Source: Streptomyces sp. CB02400
GTDB lineage: Bacteria; Actinomycetota; Actinomycetes; Streptomycetales; Streptomycetaceae
NCBI RefSeq assembly: GCF_001905725.1
Contig: NZ_LIWB01000005.1
Location: 310,001-374,000, forward strand
Length of the DNA: 64,000 bases
Reading direction: 5' to 3'
Part shown: positions 40,439 through 50,023 of the stretch, piece by piece
Numbering within the stretch: position 1 is the stretch's first letter
How the letters are laid out: each line of letters starts with the position of its first letter
The notes under the pieces: generated by a model
Told to the model about the DNA's origin: nothing
Databases searched by the model: none
What the model saw: only the letters and a program-made list of their open reading frames with translations
Made by a program: the position numbers and the translations under genes

Positions 40439-42772
40439 TCAGCGTCCAAGGCGTCCGCGCACCATACCGACCAGCGAGTTGACTTCCTCGATCCGCATCC
40501 GGCGGGCGGCCACGAAGAAGACTCCGAACAGTACGGCCCCACCGGCCAGCAGTGCCGCGAACGAGCCCAGGACGCCCTGGCCGAGTGTCTGCACGACCCC
40601 GTAGCAGGCCGCGCCGCTGAGCAGCGCGGCGGGAACGGAGGCGATGCACAGCCGGGCGTAGGTCCGCAGCACCCGGGCGCCGTCCAGGTCCCCGCCCAGC
40701 CGCTTGCGCAGCCGGCGCCAGGCGACGCCGACACCGATCACGTAGGCCAGGCCGTAGGAGGCGGCCATGCCGACCACGGCCCAGCGGGCCGGGAGCACGA
40801 CGTAGCAGATGCCCGAGGCGATCGCGTTGCCCGCGGCCACGATGACCGTGTTGTAGAAGGGGGTTCGGGTGTCCTCGTACGCGTAGAAGGCCCGCAGGAC
40901 GACGTACTGCACCGAATAGGGGATCAGGCCGAGGCCGAAGGCCATCAGCATGTAGCCCATGTTGGTGGCCGCTTCGGTGCCGGAGGAGCCGAACATCAGC
41001 GTGCACATCGGGATGCCGAGCGAGACGAAGCCGAAGGCGATCGGCACGATCGCGACGGCCGTGGTGCGCAGGCCCTGGGAGATGTCGTCGCGGATGGCAC
41101 CGCTGTCGTCCTCGGCCGCCGAGCGCGAGATACGGGGCAGCAGGGCGGCCATCAGGGAGACGGTGATGATGGCCTGGGGCAGGCCCCAGATCAGCTGGGC
41201 GTTGGAGTAGGCACTGAAGCCTGTTCCCGCGATGTCCGTGTCCTTCACCGACGCGGTCGCCAGCTGGGTGACGACCAGTGCGCCCGCCTGGTTGGCGAGG
41301 ACGAACAGGATGGTCCACTTGGCGAGCATCGCCGCCTTGCCGAGCCCGTGGCCCTTCCAGTCGAAGCGCAGGCGGATACGGAACCCGGTCTCGCGCAGGT
41401 ACGGGATCATCGCCAGGGCCTGGACGACGAGGCCGAGGAGAACGCCGACACCCAGGAGCCGCAGGCCCTCCGGCGGGATGTTCGTGACCTCCATCTTCGA
41501 GTCCGCGGCGGTGCCGTAGACCCAGATGAAGGTGCCGAGGGTGACGATGATGACGATGTTGTTCAGGACCGGGGTCCACATCATCGCGCCGAACCGGCCG
41601 CGTACGTTGAGGATCTGACCTATCACCACGTGAACGCCCATGAAGAAGATCGAGGGCAGGAAGTAGCGGGTGAAGGTGACGGCGACGTCGTTGGCCGCGG
41701 GGTCGGTGGCGACCGGGACCGACAGCGCGCGCACCAGGAGCGGGGCGGCCAGCCACGCGAGGGCGGTGAGGGCGGCCAGGGCCACCATCACCAGTGTCAG
41801 CAGGCGGTTGGCGTAGGCCTCGCCGCCGTCTTCGTCTTCTTTCATCGCTCGCACGAGTTGCGGCACGAAGACGGAGTTGAGGCCGCCGCCGACGGTCAGG
41901 ATGTAGATCATCGTCGGCAGCTGGTAGGCGATCTGGAACGACTCGCCCAGCAGGGCGAGGCCGAGCGCCGAGACGATCATCGCGGACCGGATGAACCCCG
42001 TGAGACGGGACACCATCGTGCCCGCCGCCATCACGGCGCTCGACTTCAGCAGTCCCCCGGCCCGGCCGCCCTTCTTCGGGGCGGGAGCCGGTTCGGGTGC
42101 GGGAGCCTCGGCGACGGGAGGCGGCGTGGCGCCCGCGTAGTGGCCGGGCGTCGAGGACGCCGGTCCCGGCACCGGCGCGTAGGGCTGCCCGCCGCTCGCC
42201 GGCGGGTGGGCCGGGTGTCCACCGCCGTGCTGCTGGGGGTACCCGCCACCCTGCTGCTGGGGGTATACGCCACCCTGCTGGTCGGGGAAGGCGCCGCTCT
42301 GCTGCTGGTCGCGGAACAGATGGGCGAAGGCGTCCGGCTCGTGGCGCTGGTCGCCGGCCTGGCCGACCAGGTCGTCCACGCCCACGAACTGCGTGGTGCG
42401 CGGGTCGTCGCCGTACGGCAGGTACTGCGTCGGTCCGTCCGGTTCCGGCGCGGGGGTCCGGGCCCACACCCGCGGGTCGGGAGCGTACGGGGACTGGGGC
42501 GGCTGCCCGTACAGCGGCTGCTGAGGGGGGTGGGCGCCGGGAGGGGGCGGCGGGTGCGCGGCGCGGTCGTAGAGCGCCTCGGCGACCGGGTCCTGGGCGG
42601 CGAGGTCCTGTGCCCGGTAGGGATCCTGGTCGTAGGCGTCCTGGAGGTACGGGTCGGCGGGCGGCTGCGGCACCTGGTCGTGCCCGGGCGGCGGACCCTG
42701 CGGGGGGTCCGACTCGGGATAGCCCGAGTTGCCCGCGGCATGGCCGCGGTCACCGTCGTACGGCGCGTTCAT
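40439..42772 (-). CDS. murJ: Lipid II flippase MurJ
   Basis: A 777-residue MOP-superfamily membrane protein. The first about 240 residues are a cytoplasmic Pro/Gln/Tyr-rich extension; then KSSAVMAAGTMVSRLTGFIRSAMI starts the flippase, with about 14 membrane segments to the end (FAALLAGGAVLFGVFFVAARRM). It flips lipid-linked peptidoglycan precursor across the membrane. ATG at 42772 has GAGGTGGGG. It lies between the DUF6049 gene (44-nt gap) and the pseudokinase gene. Confidence 0.95.
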   Translation of the reverse strand: MNAPYDGDRGHAAGNSGYPESDPPQGPPPGHDQVPQPPADPYLQDAYDQDPYRAQDLAAQDPVAEALYDRAAHPPPPPGAHPPQQPLYGQPPQSPYAPDPRVWARTPAPEPDGPTQYLPYGDDPRTTQFVGVDDLVGQAGDQRHEPDAFAHLFRDQQQSGAFPDQQGGVYPQQQGGGYPQQHGGGHPAHPPASGGQPYAPVPGPASSTPGHYAGATPPPVAEAPAPEPAPAPKKGGRAGGLLKSSAVMAAGTMVSRLTGFIRSAMIVSALGLALLGESFQIAYQLPTMIYILTVGGGLNSVFVPQLVRAMKEDEDGGEAYANRLLTLVMVALAALTALAWLAAPLLVRALSVPVATDPAANDVAVTFTRYFLPSIFFMGVHVVIGQILNVRGRFGAMMWTPVLNNIVIIVTLGTFIWVYGTAADSKMEVTNIPPEGLRLLGVGVLLGLVVQALAMIPYLRETGFRIRLRFDWKGHGLGKAAMLAKWTILFVLANQAGALVVTQLATASVKDTDIAGTGFSAYSNAQLIWGLPQAIITVSLMAALLPRISRSAAEDDSGAIRDDISQGLRTTAVAIVPIAFGFVSLGIPMCTLMFGSSGTEAATNMGYMLMAFGLGLIPYSVQYVVLRAFYAYEDTRTPFYNTVIVAAGNAIASGICYVVLPARWAVVGMAASYGLAYVIGVGVAWRRLRKRLGGDLDGARVLRTYARLCIASVPAALLSGAACYGVVQTLGQGVLGSFAALLAGGAVLFGVFFVAARRMRIEEVNSLVGMVRGRLGR

Positions 42773-42816
42773 GGTTACCCCACCTCATCGTCCCGGGCCC
42801 ACCGGCCACGACATCC

Positions 42817-45192
42817 TCAACGGTCCACTCTCTCACCCGTGCCGGACGGGTCGGCGTTCTCCGGTGCGGTGTCCGGTGCCGGGTCACTCGGCTGCTCCGG
42901 GTCGTCCGCCCCGGACTGCTGAGTGGGACGCTCTCCGGCGGTTTCCGGGTTCTGCGGGTCGTCGGCGTCCTCGTCCGCCCCGTGGTCCCGCTCCTGGACC
43001 TCGCGGGCCGCGGCCCGCTTGCGCTGGGTGTACATCCGGAAGCCGGCGAGGACGAGCAGCAGCACGCCACCGCCGATGACCAGCATCACCGTGGCGGTGA
43101 TCTCGGTGACCTTCACGTCGAACGTGACGGGCTCGCCGTACTTCTGGCCGTCCTGGGTATACAGCTGGGCGACCACCGTCGCCCGTCCGTTGGCGTTGGC
43201 GGACGTGGTGAACTTCACCGACTGGCTGTGGCCGCCGGAGACCGCGACGGGCTGCTCCTCGTAGGCGTCCCCGTCGATCTCGAGACGGGTCGGGTTGGTC
43301 GAGGTGAGGCGCAGCACCAGGTGCTCGACGCCCTGTACCAGGTTGTTCTGCACCGTCACGGGGATGGTGGCACTGCGGCCGGAGAGTTTCGTCTCCGACT
43401 TGTCGATCAGTCTGACCTGGCCGAGGAGCGTGTCGAGGTAGGCCTCGACGCCGCTCCGGTAGATCGCGGCCTCCGACTGCCGGCCCCGCCAGGACACGGA
43501 CATCTCCCGGTTCAGGGCGCGCCCGAACGGGGTCACCACCCGGGACTGGTCGGAGAGGATCACCTTGAACTTGTCGAGCTTGGCCTGCGTCCTGGCGATC
43601 TGCTCGAACGTCGTCCGTGGCAGCTCGTGCTTGCGCAAGGAGGAGGGGTACGCGGAGGCCGAGGGAACCTTGGTGGTGGCGGCGGGGTCCGGCTGGGCCT
43701 TGGCGGCAGCCACGAGGTCCTGGGACTCGGACCAGGTGCCGTCCTGGAGGATCGTGAGCGCCTCGGCCATCGTCTGGGCCTGGCTCGCGGACGGCGTGCG
43801 CTGCGGTGCGACGACGACGCTGCGCTGCTTCCCCGTCTGCAGACCGAGGGTCAGGCTCTGGGCCAGGAACCGCTGCACCGCGAGCGTGGAGGTGGAGGCC
43901 TTGGTCATGTCGCCCTGGAACGCCGTGGACAGCCGCGCGTCCGCGACGACGGCCGTGGTGCCGCCGCCGATGGGCCGGGGCGCGGAGGGCGTGTACGACG
44001 GGCCGCCGGTCTCCTCGAAGGTGTCGCTGCGGGCGATCACCTTGTCGGCTCCGGCGGATGTGGCGACCTTGACGATGGAGGGGTCGACGGCGCCGTCGAC
44101 GGGCCAGGCGAAGTCCGTGCTGGGCTTGACGTGGAGGATCGCGTCAACGGTGCTGGAGGCGACGTCGGTGGCTTCCTTGAGGTGGCTCAGCGAGCCGCTG
44201 ACGGAGGTGCCGTTGTGGGCGAGGGAGGCCAGGTCGGGGTCGCCGAACGGCAGTGCGACGACCTCCTTGTCCGCCACGGCCTCCTGCACCTCGGTGAGCC
44301 AGCGTTTGGCGACCGCCTGCTGACTGCCGACGACGGTGTCGTCACCCTCGCCGGGGACCTCGTAACGGTCCGTCATCGCCTCGACGGACGCCAGCAGGTC
44401 CGGATCGATCACCCAGGTGACGTCGAGGTCCTTGCCCAGCGCCACCATCCGGTCCAGCCGGCCGCCCGGGGAGATCTCTTTGGCGAGGTCGTCGTCGTGG
44501 AAGACCGGCGTCTGCTGCTCGTCCGAACCCGTCTCCGCCGTCATGTGGACGGTGGAGATCAGCGGCCACATGAACGTCGTCTTCGTCTTCGTGCCGGCTT
44601 CGTCGGGCTGCCACGGCAGGAACGTCCGCTGGACGCCGAGGGTCTGAGGCCACGGCTGGGCGGAGGTCTCCCCGGAGAGCGCCACGGCCAGCTGGTAGAC
44701 ACCGTCCTGCCCGAGATCCAGCTTGTCCATCGGCACCGAGATGGTGAAGGGCTGCGAGACACCCGGAGTGAGCTTGGCGAACTCCTCGGAGTACTTGTCG
44801 CCGATCTCCGGGCCGAGGGCGCTCTGCACGTCGGTGCTGTTCTTGGCGACGCCGTCGATGCCCGAGCGGGTGTTCAGCAGCGGTCCCACACGCAGCCCCA
44901 CGTGGGCGTCGGTGACGGTCTGCTTGCCCTTGTTGGTCACCGTTCCGGACACGGTGACGGTGTCGTCCTCGGTGGGGGCGGCGGGAGTGAGGGTGTCGAC
45001 CGAGACGGAGACCGAGCCCGCGCCGGAGGCGGCCTGCGCCGCGTCCGCCCCCGCGGCGTCCGCGGGGGGCGCGGCGGGCAGCTGGACGAGCCCCGTCAGC
45101 AGGGGCACTCCGGCGAGCAGGGCTCCGGTGCGCCGCAGCCAGCGGCGGGCAGGTGAGGGACTCGTCCCCTGGAAGTCTGCCGCCTCGGCCAC
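42817..45192 (-). CDS. DUF6049 family secreted, membrane-anchored protein
   Basis: A 791-residue protein: signal peptide (RRWLRRTGALLAGVPLLTGL, cleavage near ADA), a long extracellular region with an Ig-like start (VSGTVTNKGKQTVTDAHVGLR) and a middle domain resembling polysaccharide deacetylase or glycosidase folds (TWVIDPDLLASVEAM), a beta-rich end, a membrane segment (ATVMLVIGGGVLLLVLAGFRMY) and an acidic cytoplasmic tail. The family is conserved upstream of murJ in actinobacteria. A role in wall assembly is inferred from context; no catalytic residues could be assigned. Confidence 0.85.
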   Translation of the reverse strand: MAEAADFQGTSPSPARRWLRRTGALLAGVPLLTGLVQLPAAPPADAAGADAAQAASGAGSVSVSVDTLTPAAPTEDDTVTVSGTVTNKGKQTVTDAHVGLRVGPLLNTRSGIDGVAKNSTDVQSALGPEIGDKYSEEFAKLTPGVSQPFTISVPMDKLDLGQDGVYQLAVALSGETSAQPWPQTLGVQRTFLPWQPDEAGTKTKTTFMWPLISTVHMTAETGSDEQQTPVFHDDDLAKEISPGGRLDRMVALGKDLDVTWVIDPDLLASVEAMTDRYEVPGEGDDTVVGSQQAVAKRWLTEVQEAVADKEVVALPFGDPDLASLAHNGTSVSGSLSHLKEATDVASSTVDAILHVKPSTDFAWPVDGAVDPSIVKVATSAGADKVIARSDTFEETGGPSYTPSAPRPIGGGTTAVVADARLSTAFQGDMTKASTSTLAVQRFLAQSLTLGLQTGKQRSVVVAPQRTPSASQAQTMAEALTILQDGTWSESQDLVAAAKAQPDPAATTKVPSASAYPSSLRKHELPRTTFEQIARTQAKLDKFKVILSDQSRVVTPFGRALNREMSVSWRGRQSEAAIYRSGVEAYLDTLLGQVRLIDKSETKLSGRSATIPVTVQNNLVQGVEHLVLRLTSTNPTRLEIDGDAYEEQPVAVSGGHSQSVKFTTSANANGRATVVAQLYTQDGQKYGEPVTFDVKVTEITATVMLVIGGGVLLLVLAGFRMYTQRKRAAAREVQERDHGADEDADDPQNPETAGERPTQQSGADDPEQPSDPAPDTAPENADPSGTGERVDR

Positions 45193-45390
45193 GCGCTCGC
45201 CCGTCCCTCGTCTTCGTCAGTGTTCGTCGGAATGTGCGTCCACGCATGGTAACGATGTGCGCTGGCAGGAAGTGCCGCGGACCGGTCCACAAGATCGGGG
45301 ACGTGGGCTTGTCCGTGTATCGGCCGGGGTGTCCGCGCGTGCGTTATTGGGGGAGCCCTCGGCGGTTCGGGCCACGTACCCTCTTCTGTT

Positions 45391-46857
45391 GTGCCGAACG
45401 CCAACGAAGAGACCAGTGCCCTGAGCCAGGCGCAGGACCGCGCCGTGAGTGAACTGCTGCGGGTCGCCCCTGTCGCCGACGACCTCGCCCGCCGCTTCCA
45501 GGAGGCCGGGTTCTCACTCGCCCTGGTGGGCGGCTCGGTGCGGGACGCGCTGCTCGGCCGACTCGGCAACGATCTGGACTTCACGACCGACGCCCGCCCG
45601 CAGGACGTACTGAAGATCATGCGCCCCTGGGCGGACGCCGTCTGGGACGTCGGGATCGCCTTCGGCACGGTCGGCGCACAGAAGGAGGCCCGCGTCGGGG
45701 ATGCCGACCGGAGCTTCCAGATCGAGGTGACCACCTATCGCTCGGAAGCGTACGACCGCACCTCGCGCAAGCCGGAGGTGTCGTACGGCGACTCCATCGA
45801 GGAGGACCTGGTCCGGCGTGACTTCACGGTGAACGCGATGGCCGTCGCGCTGCCGGAGAAGCGGTTCATCGATCCGCACGGCGGTCGCGTCGATCTGGCC
45901 GCGCGGGTGCTGCGCACCCCGGGCACGCCCGAGGAGTCCTTCTCGGACGATCCGCTGCGGATGATGCGGGCCGCCCGGTTCGCGGCCCAGCTCGACTTCG
46001 AGGTGGCACCCGAGGTCGTCACGGCGATGAAGGAGATGGCCGGCCGTATCGAGATCGTCTCCGCCGAGCGCGTACGGGACGAGCTGAACAAGCTGATCCT
46101 CTCCACGCACCCGCGCAAGGGACTGTCCCTGCTCGTGGACACCGGGATCGCCGCATACGTGCTGCCCGAGCTGCCGGCCCTGCACCTGGAGCGGGACGAG
46201 CACCACCGGCACAAGGACGTCTACGACCACACGCTGATCGTCCTGGAGCAGGCGATGGCCTTGGAGGAGGACGGCCCCGACCTGACCCTTCGCCTGGCGG
46301 CCCTGCTGCACGACATCGGCAAGCCGCGCACGCGCCGCTTCGAGAAGGACGGCCGCGTCTCGTTCCACCACCACGAGGTGGTCGGGGCGAAGATGACCAA
46401 GAAGCGCATGACGGCGCTCAAGTACTCCAACGAGCTGGTGAAGGACGTCTCGCGTCTCGTCGAGCTCCATCTGCGCTTCCACGGCTACGGCACGGGAGAG
46501 TGGACGGACTCCGCCGTGCGTCGCTATGTCCGTGACGCCGGACCGCTCCTCGGCCGGCTCCACAAGCTGACCCGTTCGGACTGCACGACCCGCAACAAGC
46601 GCAAGGCCTCGGCACTCTCGCGTGCGTACGACGGCCTGGAGGAGCGGATCGCCCAGCTCCAGGAGCAGGAGGAGCTGGACGCCATCCGTCCGGACCTCGA
46701 CGGCAACCAGATCATGGAGGTCCTCGGCGTCAAGCCGGGCCCGGCCGTCGGCCAGGCGTACAAGCACCTGCTGGAGCTCCGGCTGGAGAACGGTCCGATG
46801 GGGTACGACGCGGCGGTGGCGGCGCTCAAGGAGTGGTGGGCCGGGCAGCAGGACTGA
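45391..46857 (+). CDS. pcnA: CCA tRNA nucleotidyltransferase / poly(A) polymerase family protein with HD domain
   Basis: A 488-residue protein. The nucleotidyltransferase domain has ALVGGSVRDALLGRLGNDLDFTT (GGSxRD and DxD), then RRDFTVNAMAV and the RNA-binding DPLRMMRAARFA. An HD domain follows (ALLHDIGKPRTRRF, HHEVVG). It adds CCA to tRNA 3' ends. Many Streptomyces tRNA genes lack CCA, as tRNA-Ala here. GTG at 45391 lies 8 nt after a TACCCT -10-like hexamer with no ribosome site, so the mRNA may be leaderless. Confidence 0.94.
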   Translation: MPNANEETSALSQAQDRAVSELLRVAPVADDLARRFQEAGFSLALVGGSVRDALLGRLGNDLDFTTDARPQDVLKIMRPWADAVWDVGIAFGTVGAQKEARVGDADRSFQIEVTTYRSEAYDRTSRKPEVSYGDSIEEDLVRRDFTVNAMAVALPEKRFIDPHGGRVDLAARVLRTPGTPEESFSDDPLRMMRAARFAAQLDFEVAPEVVTAMKEMAGRIEIVSAERVRDELNKLILSTHPRKGLSLLVDTGIAAYVLPELPALHLERDEHHRHKDVYDHTLIVLEQAMALEEDGPDLTLRLAALLHDIGKPRTRRFEKDGRVSFHHHEVVGAKMTKKRMTALKYSNELVKDVSRLVELHLRFHGYGTGEWTDSAVRRYVRDAGPLLGRLHKLTRSDCTTRNKRKASALSRAYDGLEERIAQLQEQEELDAIRPDLDGNQIMEVLGVKPGPAVGQAYKHLLELRLENGPMGYDAAVAALKEWWAGQQD

Positions 46858-46876
46858 GGGCATGGAACGGAGTCAT

Positions 46877-46890
46877 GTTTCACGTGAAAC
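46877..46890. promoter_or_regulatory. parS: parS site 8
   Basis: Perfect GTTTCACGTGAAAC, first of a close pair downstream of pcnA. Confidence 0.95.
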
Positions 46891-46918
46891 ATGGCCCCGC
46901 TGACATGACGAGGGCGGT

Positions 46919-46932
46919 GTTTCACGTGAAAC
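46919..46932. promoter_or_regulatory. parS: parS site 9
   Basis: Perfect GTTTCACGTGAAAC, 42 bp (four helical turns) from site 8. It is embedded in a GGGCGGT...ACCGCCC hairpin that could act as a terminator between convergent genes. Confidence 0.95.
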
Positions 46933-46959
46933 ACCGCCCTTCGAGTCCGCGTGGAAGTG

Positions 46960-47433
46960 TTACTTCACTTCCTTGAGGCAGAGGACCACGTTGTGGCTGC
47001 TGTCGCCCGTCTGGTAGTAGGAGATCGTCGCCTCCTTGACGGCCTCGCACTTCGAGTCGTCGCTGGTGTTGTCGAACTTCTCGACGACCTTGTACTGGGC
47101 GTCGCTCGAAGAGCAGTCCACCGTCTTGAGGTCCGGGCTGATCTGCGTGCCCTCGTTGTGCATGCAGCTGCCCACGGACGTGGTCTCGGCGTCGCTCTGG
47201 CCGAAGAACCACTTGCCCACGCCGATGAGTACCGCGATGACGATGAAGCCGACGATGCGCAGCATCTTCTTGCTGAAGCGCCCGGCGGGAGCGGGCGGCG
47301 GGACCGGCGCACCCGGCGGGGGGAACCCGGGCTGGCCCGCCTGCTGCGGGAAGGTGGCCGGGCCCTGGGGCTGGCCGTAGGGCTGCTGCTGGCCCTGCGC
47401 GAACGGATTGCCCTGAGGCGGCGGAGTGGTCAC
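46960..47433 (-). CDS. LppU/SCO3897 family membrane protein
   Basis: A 157-residue protein: a Pro/Gln-rich cytoplasmic start, one membrane segment (MLRIVGFIVIAVLIGVGKWFF, about 68-88), and an extracellular domain with four Cys (GSCMHN, VDCSSS, SKCEAV, VLCLKE) that probably form two disulfides. GTG at 47433 has AGGGGG upstream. The family name comes from M. tuberculosis LppU and S. coelicolor SCO3897; function unknown. This one is anchored by a helix, not a lipobox. Confidence 0.85.
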   Translation of the reverse strand: MTTPPPQGNPFAQGQQQPYGQPQGPATFPQQAGQPGFPPPGAPVPPPAPAGRFSKKMLRIVGFIVIAVLIGVGKWFFGQSDAETTSVGSCMHNEGTQISPDLKTVDCSSSDAQYKVVEKFDNTSDDSKCEAVKEATISYYQTGDSSHNVVLCLKEVK

Positions 47434-47555
47434 TTGGGGTCCCCCTGGAACATGGGTGCGTGGCGCGAAAGACGCGTTGATAAGACGCACGTAAGCTACC
47501 GGCCCGCACTGACAACTCCGTAGCCCAATAAGGCTCTGTGGCGTTGATGTGACAC

Positions 47556-48818
47556 TTACTGACGCTCAAAACGGGCCATAGCCACAGCTACTGCTCCGTA
47601 GATAACGGCGATCGTTACCACCAGCGGGACCGATCGGCCGTCCGGCGGGAGCATCAGGGCGGCCACTCCCGCGGCACCGACGAAGGCCACGTTGAACAGG
47701 ACGTCGTACACGGAGAAGATCCGGCCGCGGAAGTCGTCGTCGACACAGGCCTGGACGAGGGTGTCCGTGGCGATCTTCGCGCCCTGGGTGGTCAGGCCCA
47801 GGACGAACGCCCCGGCCAGCAGGGGGCCGGAGGCGAAGGGCAGGCCGAGCGCCGGCTCCAGTACGGCCGCCGCCGCGGCGCACACCACGATCCAGCGGCC
47901 GGGGCCGAGCCGCCCCGCGGCCCAGGGTGTGAGGACGGCCGCGGTGAAGAAGCCGGCGCCGGACACCCCCAACGCCAGCCCCAGGAGGGCGAGTCCCTCG
48001 TCGGTGGTCGACGTCAGGGCGTACCGGCAGAGCATCAGCAGCATGACGAGCATCGCGCCGTAGCAGAACCGCATGAGCGACATCGCCGCGAGCGCCCAGG
48101 CGGCCTCCCTGCGCCGGGGCGCGGCGAGGTGCCGTACGCCCGCCGCCAGGTCACGAGCGGTTCCGGTGAGTGCCGTGGCCAGCCGGGGACGTACCAAGGC
48201 CCGGTCGGGACCTAGCAGTTCCTTCGCCATGCGCAGCGATGCCACGGCCGCGCACAGGTACAGCGCGGCGCCCACGAGCACCACGGCCGCATCGGAGTCG
48301 GCGACGACCAGACGGACGACGAAGGCGAGCCCGCCGCCCGCGGTCGCGGCGAGCGTCCCGGCGGTCGGGGACAGGGAGTTGGCGACGACCAGCCGCTCGC
48401 TGTCCACCACGCGCGGCAGCGCGGCGGACAGCCCGGCGAGGACGAAGCGGTTGACGCCGGTGACGCACAGGGCGGCGACGAAGAGGAGCCAGTCGGGCAC
48501 CCGGACGAGGATCAGGAGGGCGGTCACCGAGGCCATCAGGGCGCGCAGCAGGTTGCCGTAGAGGAAGACCTGGCGGCGGCGCCAGCGGTCCAGGAGGACT
48601 CCCGCGAAGGGGCCGACCACGGAGTACGGGAGGAGCAGGACCGCCATCGCGGAGGCGATCGCCGCGGCCGACGTCTGCTTCTCGGGGGAGAAGACCACGT
48701 AGGCGGCGAGCGCGACCTGGAAGACGCCGTCGGCGCCCTGGGAGAGCAGCCGGACGGCGAGCAGACGCCTGAAGCCCTGGAGGCGCAGCAGGACGCGCAG
48801 GTCACGGACGACGGCCAT
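47556..48818 (-). CDS. MFS transporter
   Basis: A 420-residue protein with about 12 membrane segments. The MFS signature between helices 2 and 3 is GPFAGVLLDRWRRRQVFLYGN. It resembles the drug-efflux/MFS_3 type; no substrate can be named. I chose ATG 48818; the frame extends to 48857, but that ATG lies inside the terminator hairpin of the upstream gene, and a GTG at 48830 is the other candidate. Ribosome site is weak. Confidence 0.85.
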   Translation of the reverse strand: MAVVRDLRVLLRLQGFRRLLAVRLLSQGADGVFQVALAAYVVFSPEKQTSAAAIASAMAVLLLPYSVVGPFAGVLLDRWRRRQVFLYGNLLRALMASVTALLILVRVPDWLLFVAALCVTGVNRFVLAGLSAALPRVVDSERLVVANSLSPTAGTLAATAGGGLAFVVRLVVADSDAAVVLVGAALYLCAAVASLRMAKELLGPDRALVRPRLATALTGTARDLAAGVRHLAAPRRREAAWALAAMSLMRFCYGAMLVMLLMLCRYALTSTTDEGLALLGLALGVSGAGFFTAAVLTPWAAGRLGPGRWIVVCAAAAAVLEPALGLPFASGPLLAGAFVLGLTTQGAKIATDTLVQACVDDDFRGRIFSVYDVLFNVAFVGAAGVAALMLPPDGRSVPLVVTIAVIYGAVAVAMARFERQ

Positions 48819-48840
48819 GGGGCACAGCCTCACATACGGA

Positions 48841-48874
48841 GAGGGTCTCCGGGCCATGCGACCCGGAGACCCTC
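48841..48874 (-). terminator. Terminator of the inositol-phosphate synthase gene
   Basis: Perfect 13-bp stem (GAGGGTCTCCGGG) with an 8-nt loop, 22 nt past the stop on the minus strand. Confidence 0.85.
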
Positions 48875-48896
48875 AACTGCCCACAGTGGGGAGGTC

Positions 48897-49979
48897 TTAG
48901 CGCTCGACCTCGCCCTGGATGAACTTCTCGACGTTCGCGCGGGCCTCGTCGTCGAAGTACTGCACCGGCGGGGACTTCATGAAGTACGAGGACGCCGAGA
49001 GGATCGGGCCGCCGATGCCCCGGTCCTTGGCGATCTTCGCGGCGCGCAGGGCGTCGATGATGACACCGGCGGAGTTCGGGGAGTCCCAGACCTCGAGCTT
49101 GTACTCCAGGTTCAGCGGGACGTCACCGAACGCGCGGCCCTCCAGGCGGACGTAGGCCCACTTGCGGTCGTCCAGCCAGGCCACGTAGTCGGACGGGCCG
49201 ATGTGGACGTTCTTCTCGCCGAGGTCCCGGTCGGGGATCTGCGAGGTGACGGCCTGCGTCTTGGAGATCTTCTTGGACTCGAGGCGGTCGCGCTCGAGCA
49301 TGTTCTTGAAGTCCATGTTGCCGCCGACGTTCAGCTGCATCGTGCGGTCCAGGACGACACCGCGGTCCTCGAACAGCTTCGCCATCACGCGGTGCGTGAT
49401 GGTGGCGCCGACCTGGGACTTGATGTCGTCACCGACGATCGGGACGCCCGCCTCGGTGAACTTGTCCGCCCACTCCTTGGTGCCGGCGATGAAGACCGGG
49501 AGGGCGTTGACGAAGGCGACCTTGGCGTCGATGGCGCACTGGGCGTAGAACTTCGCCGCGTCCTCGGAGCCGACGGGCAGGTAGCAGACGAGGACGTCGA
49601 CCTGCTTGTCCTTGAGGACCTGGACGACGTCGACCGGGGCCTCGGCGGACTCCTCGATGGTCTCCCGGTAGTACTTGCCGAGACCGTCGAGGGTGTGGCC
49701 GCGCTGGACCTGGACGCCGCTGTTCGGCACGTCGCAGATCTTGATGGTGTTGTTCTCGGAGGCGCCGATGGCGTCCGCGAGGTCCAGGCCGACCTTCTTG
49801 GCGTCCACGTCGAAGGCGGCGACGAACTCGATGTCACGGACGTGGTAGTCGCCGAACTGGACGTGCATCAGGCCCGGGACCTTGGACGCCGGGTCGGCGT
49901 CCTTGTAGTACTCGACGCCCTGCACCAGCGATGCGGCGCAGTTGCCCACGCCGACGATGGCTACGCGAACCGAACCCAT
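48897..49979 (-). CDS. ino1: Inositol-3-phosphate synthase
   Basis: A 360-residue NAD-dependent enzyme converting glucose 6-phosphate to 1L-myo-inositol 1-phosphate. The Rossmann motif is [44 protein letters not shown] and SKTQAVTSQ are family motifs. The product feeds mycothiol, the main actinobacterial thiol, and phosphatidylinositol. ATG at 49979 with AGGGAG upstream. A PadR regulator is encoded directly upstream (44-nt gap), so the two are probably co-regulated. Confidence 0.95.
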   Translation of the reverse strand: MGSVRVAIVGVGNCAASLVQGVEYYKDADPASKVPGLMHVQFGDYHVRDIEFVAAFDVDAKKVGLDLADAIGASENNTIKICDVPNSGVQVQRGHTLDGLGKYYRETIEESAEAPVDVVQVLKDKQVDVLVCYLPVGSEDAAKFYAQCAIDAKVAFVNALPVFIAGTKEWADKFTEAGVPIVGDDIKSQVGATITHRVMAKLFEDRGVVLDRTMQLNVGGNMDFKNMLERDRLESKKISKTQAVTSQIPDRDLGEKNVHIGPSDYVAWLDDRKWAYVRLEGRAFGDVPLNLEYKLEVWDSPNSAGVIIDALRAAKIAKDRGIGGPILSASSYFMKSPPVQYFDDEARANVEKFIQGEVER

Positions 49980-50023
49980 TCCGGTTGCTCCCTGTGTGTA
50001 CGAGTGAGGCCCTTCAGGGGGTC

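Noticed and set aside
38522..42922. 1466-codon plus-strand open frame
   Set aside because: Lies antisense to the pseudokinase and murJ genes. High GC removes stop codons; composition is His/Arg/Gly-rich with no recognisable fold.
42097..45156. 1019-codon plus-strand open frame opposite DUF6049
   Set aside because: Shadow frame. The minus-strand protein has a signal peptide, membrane anchor and family match.
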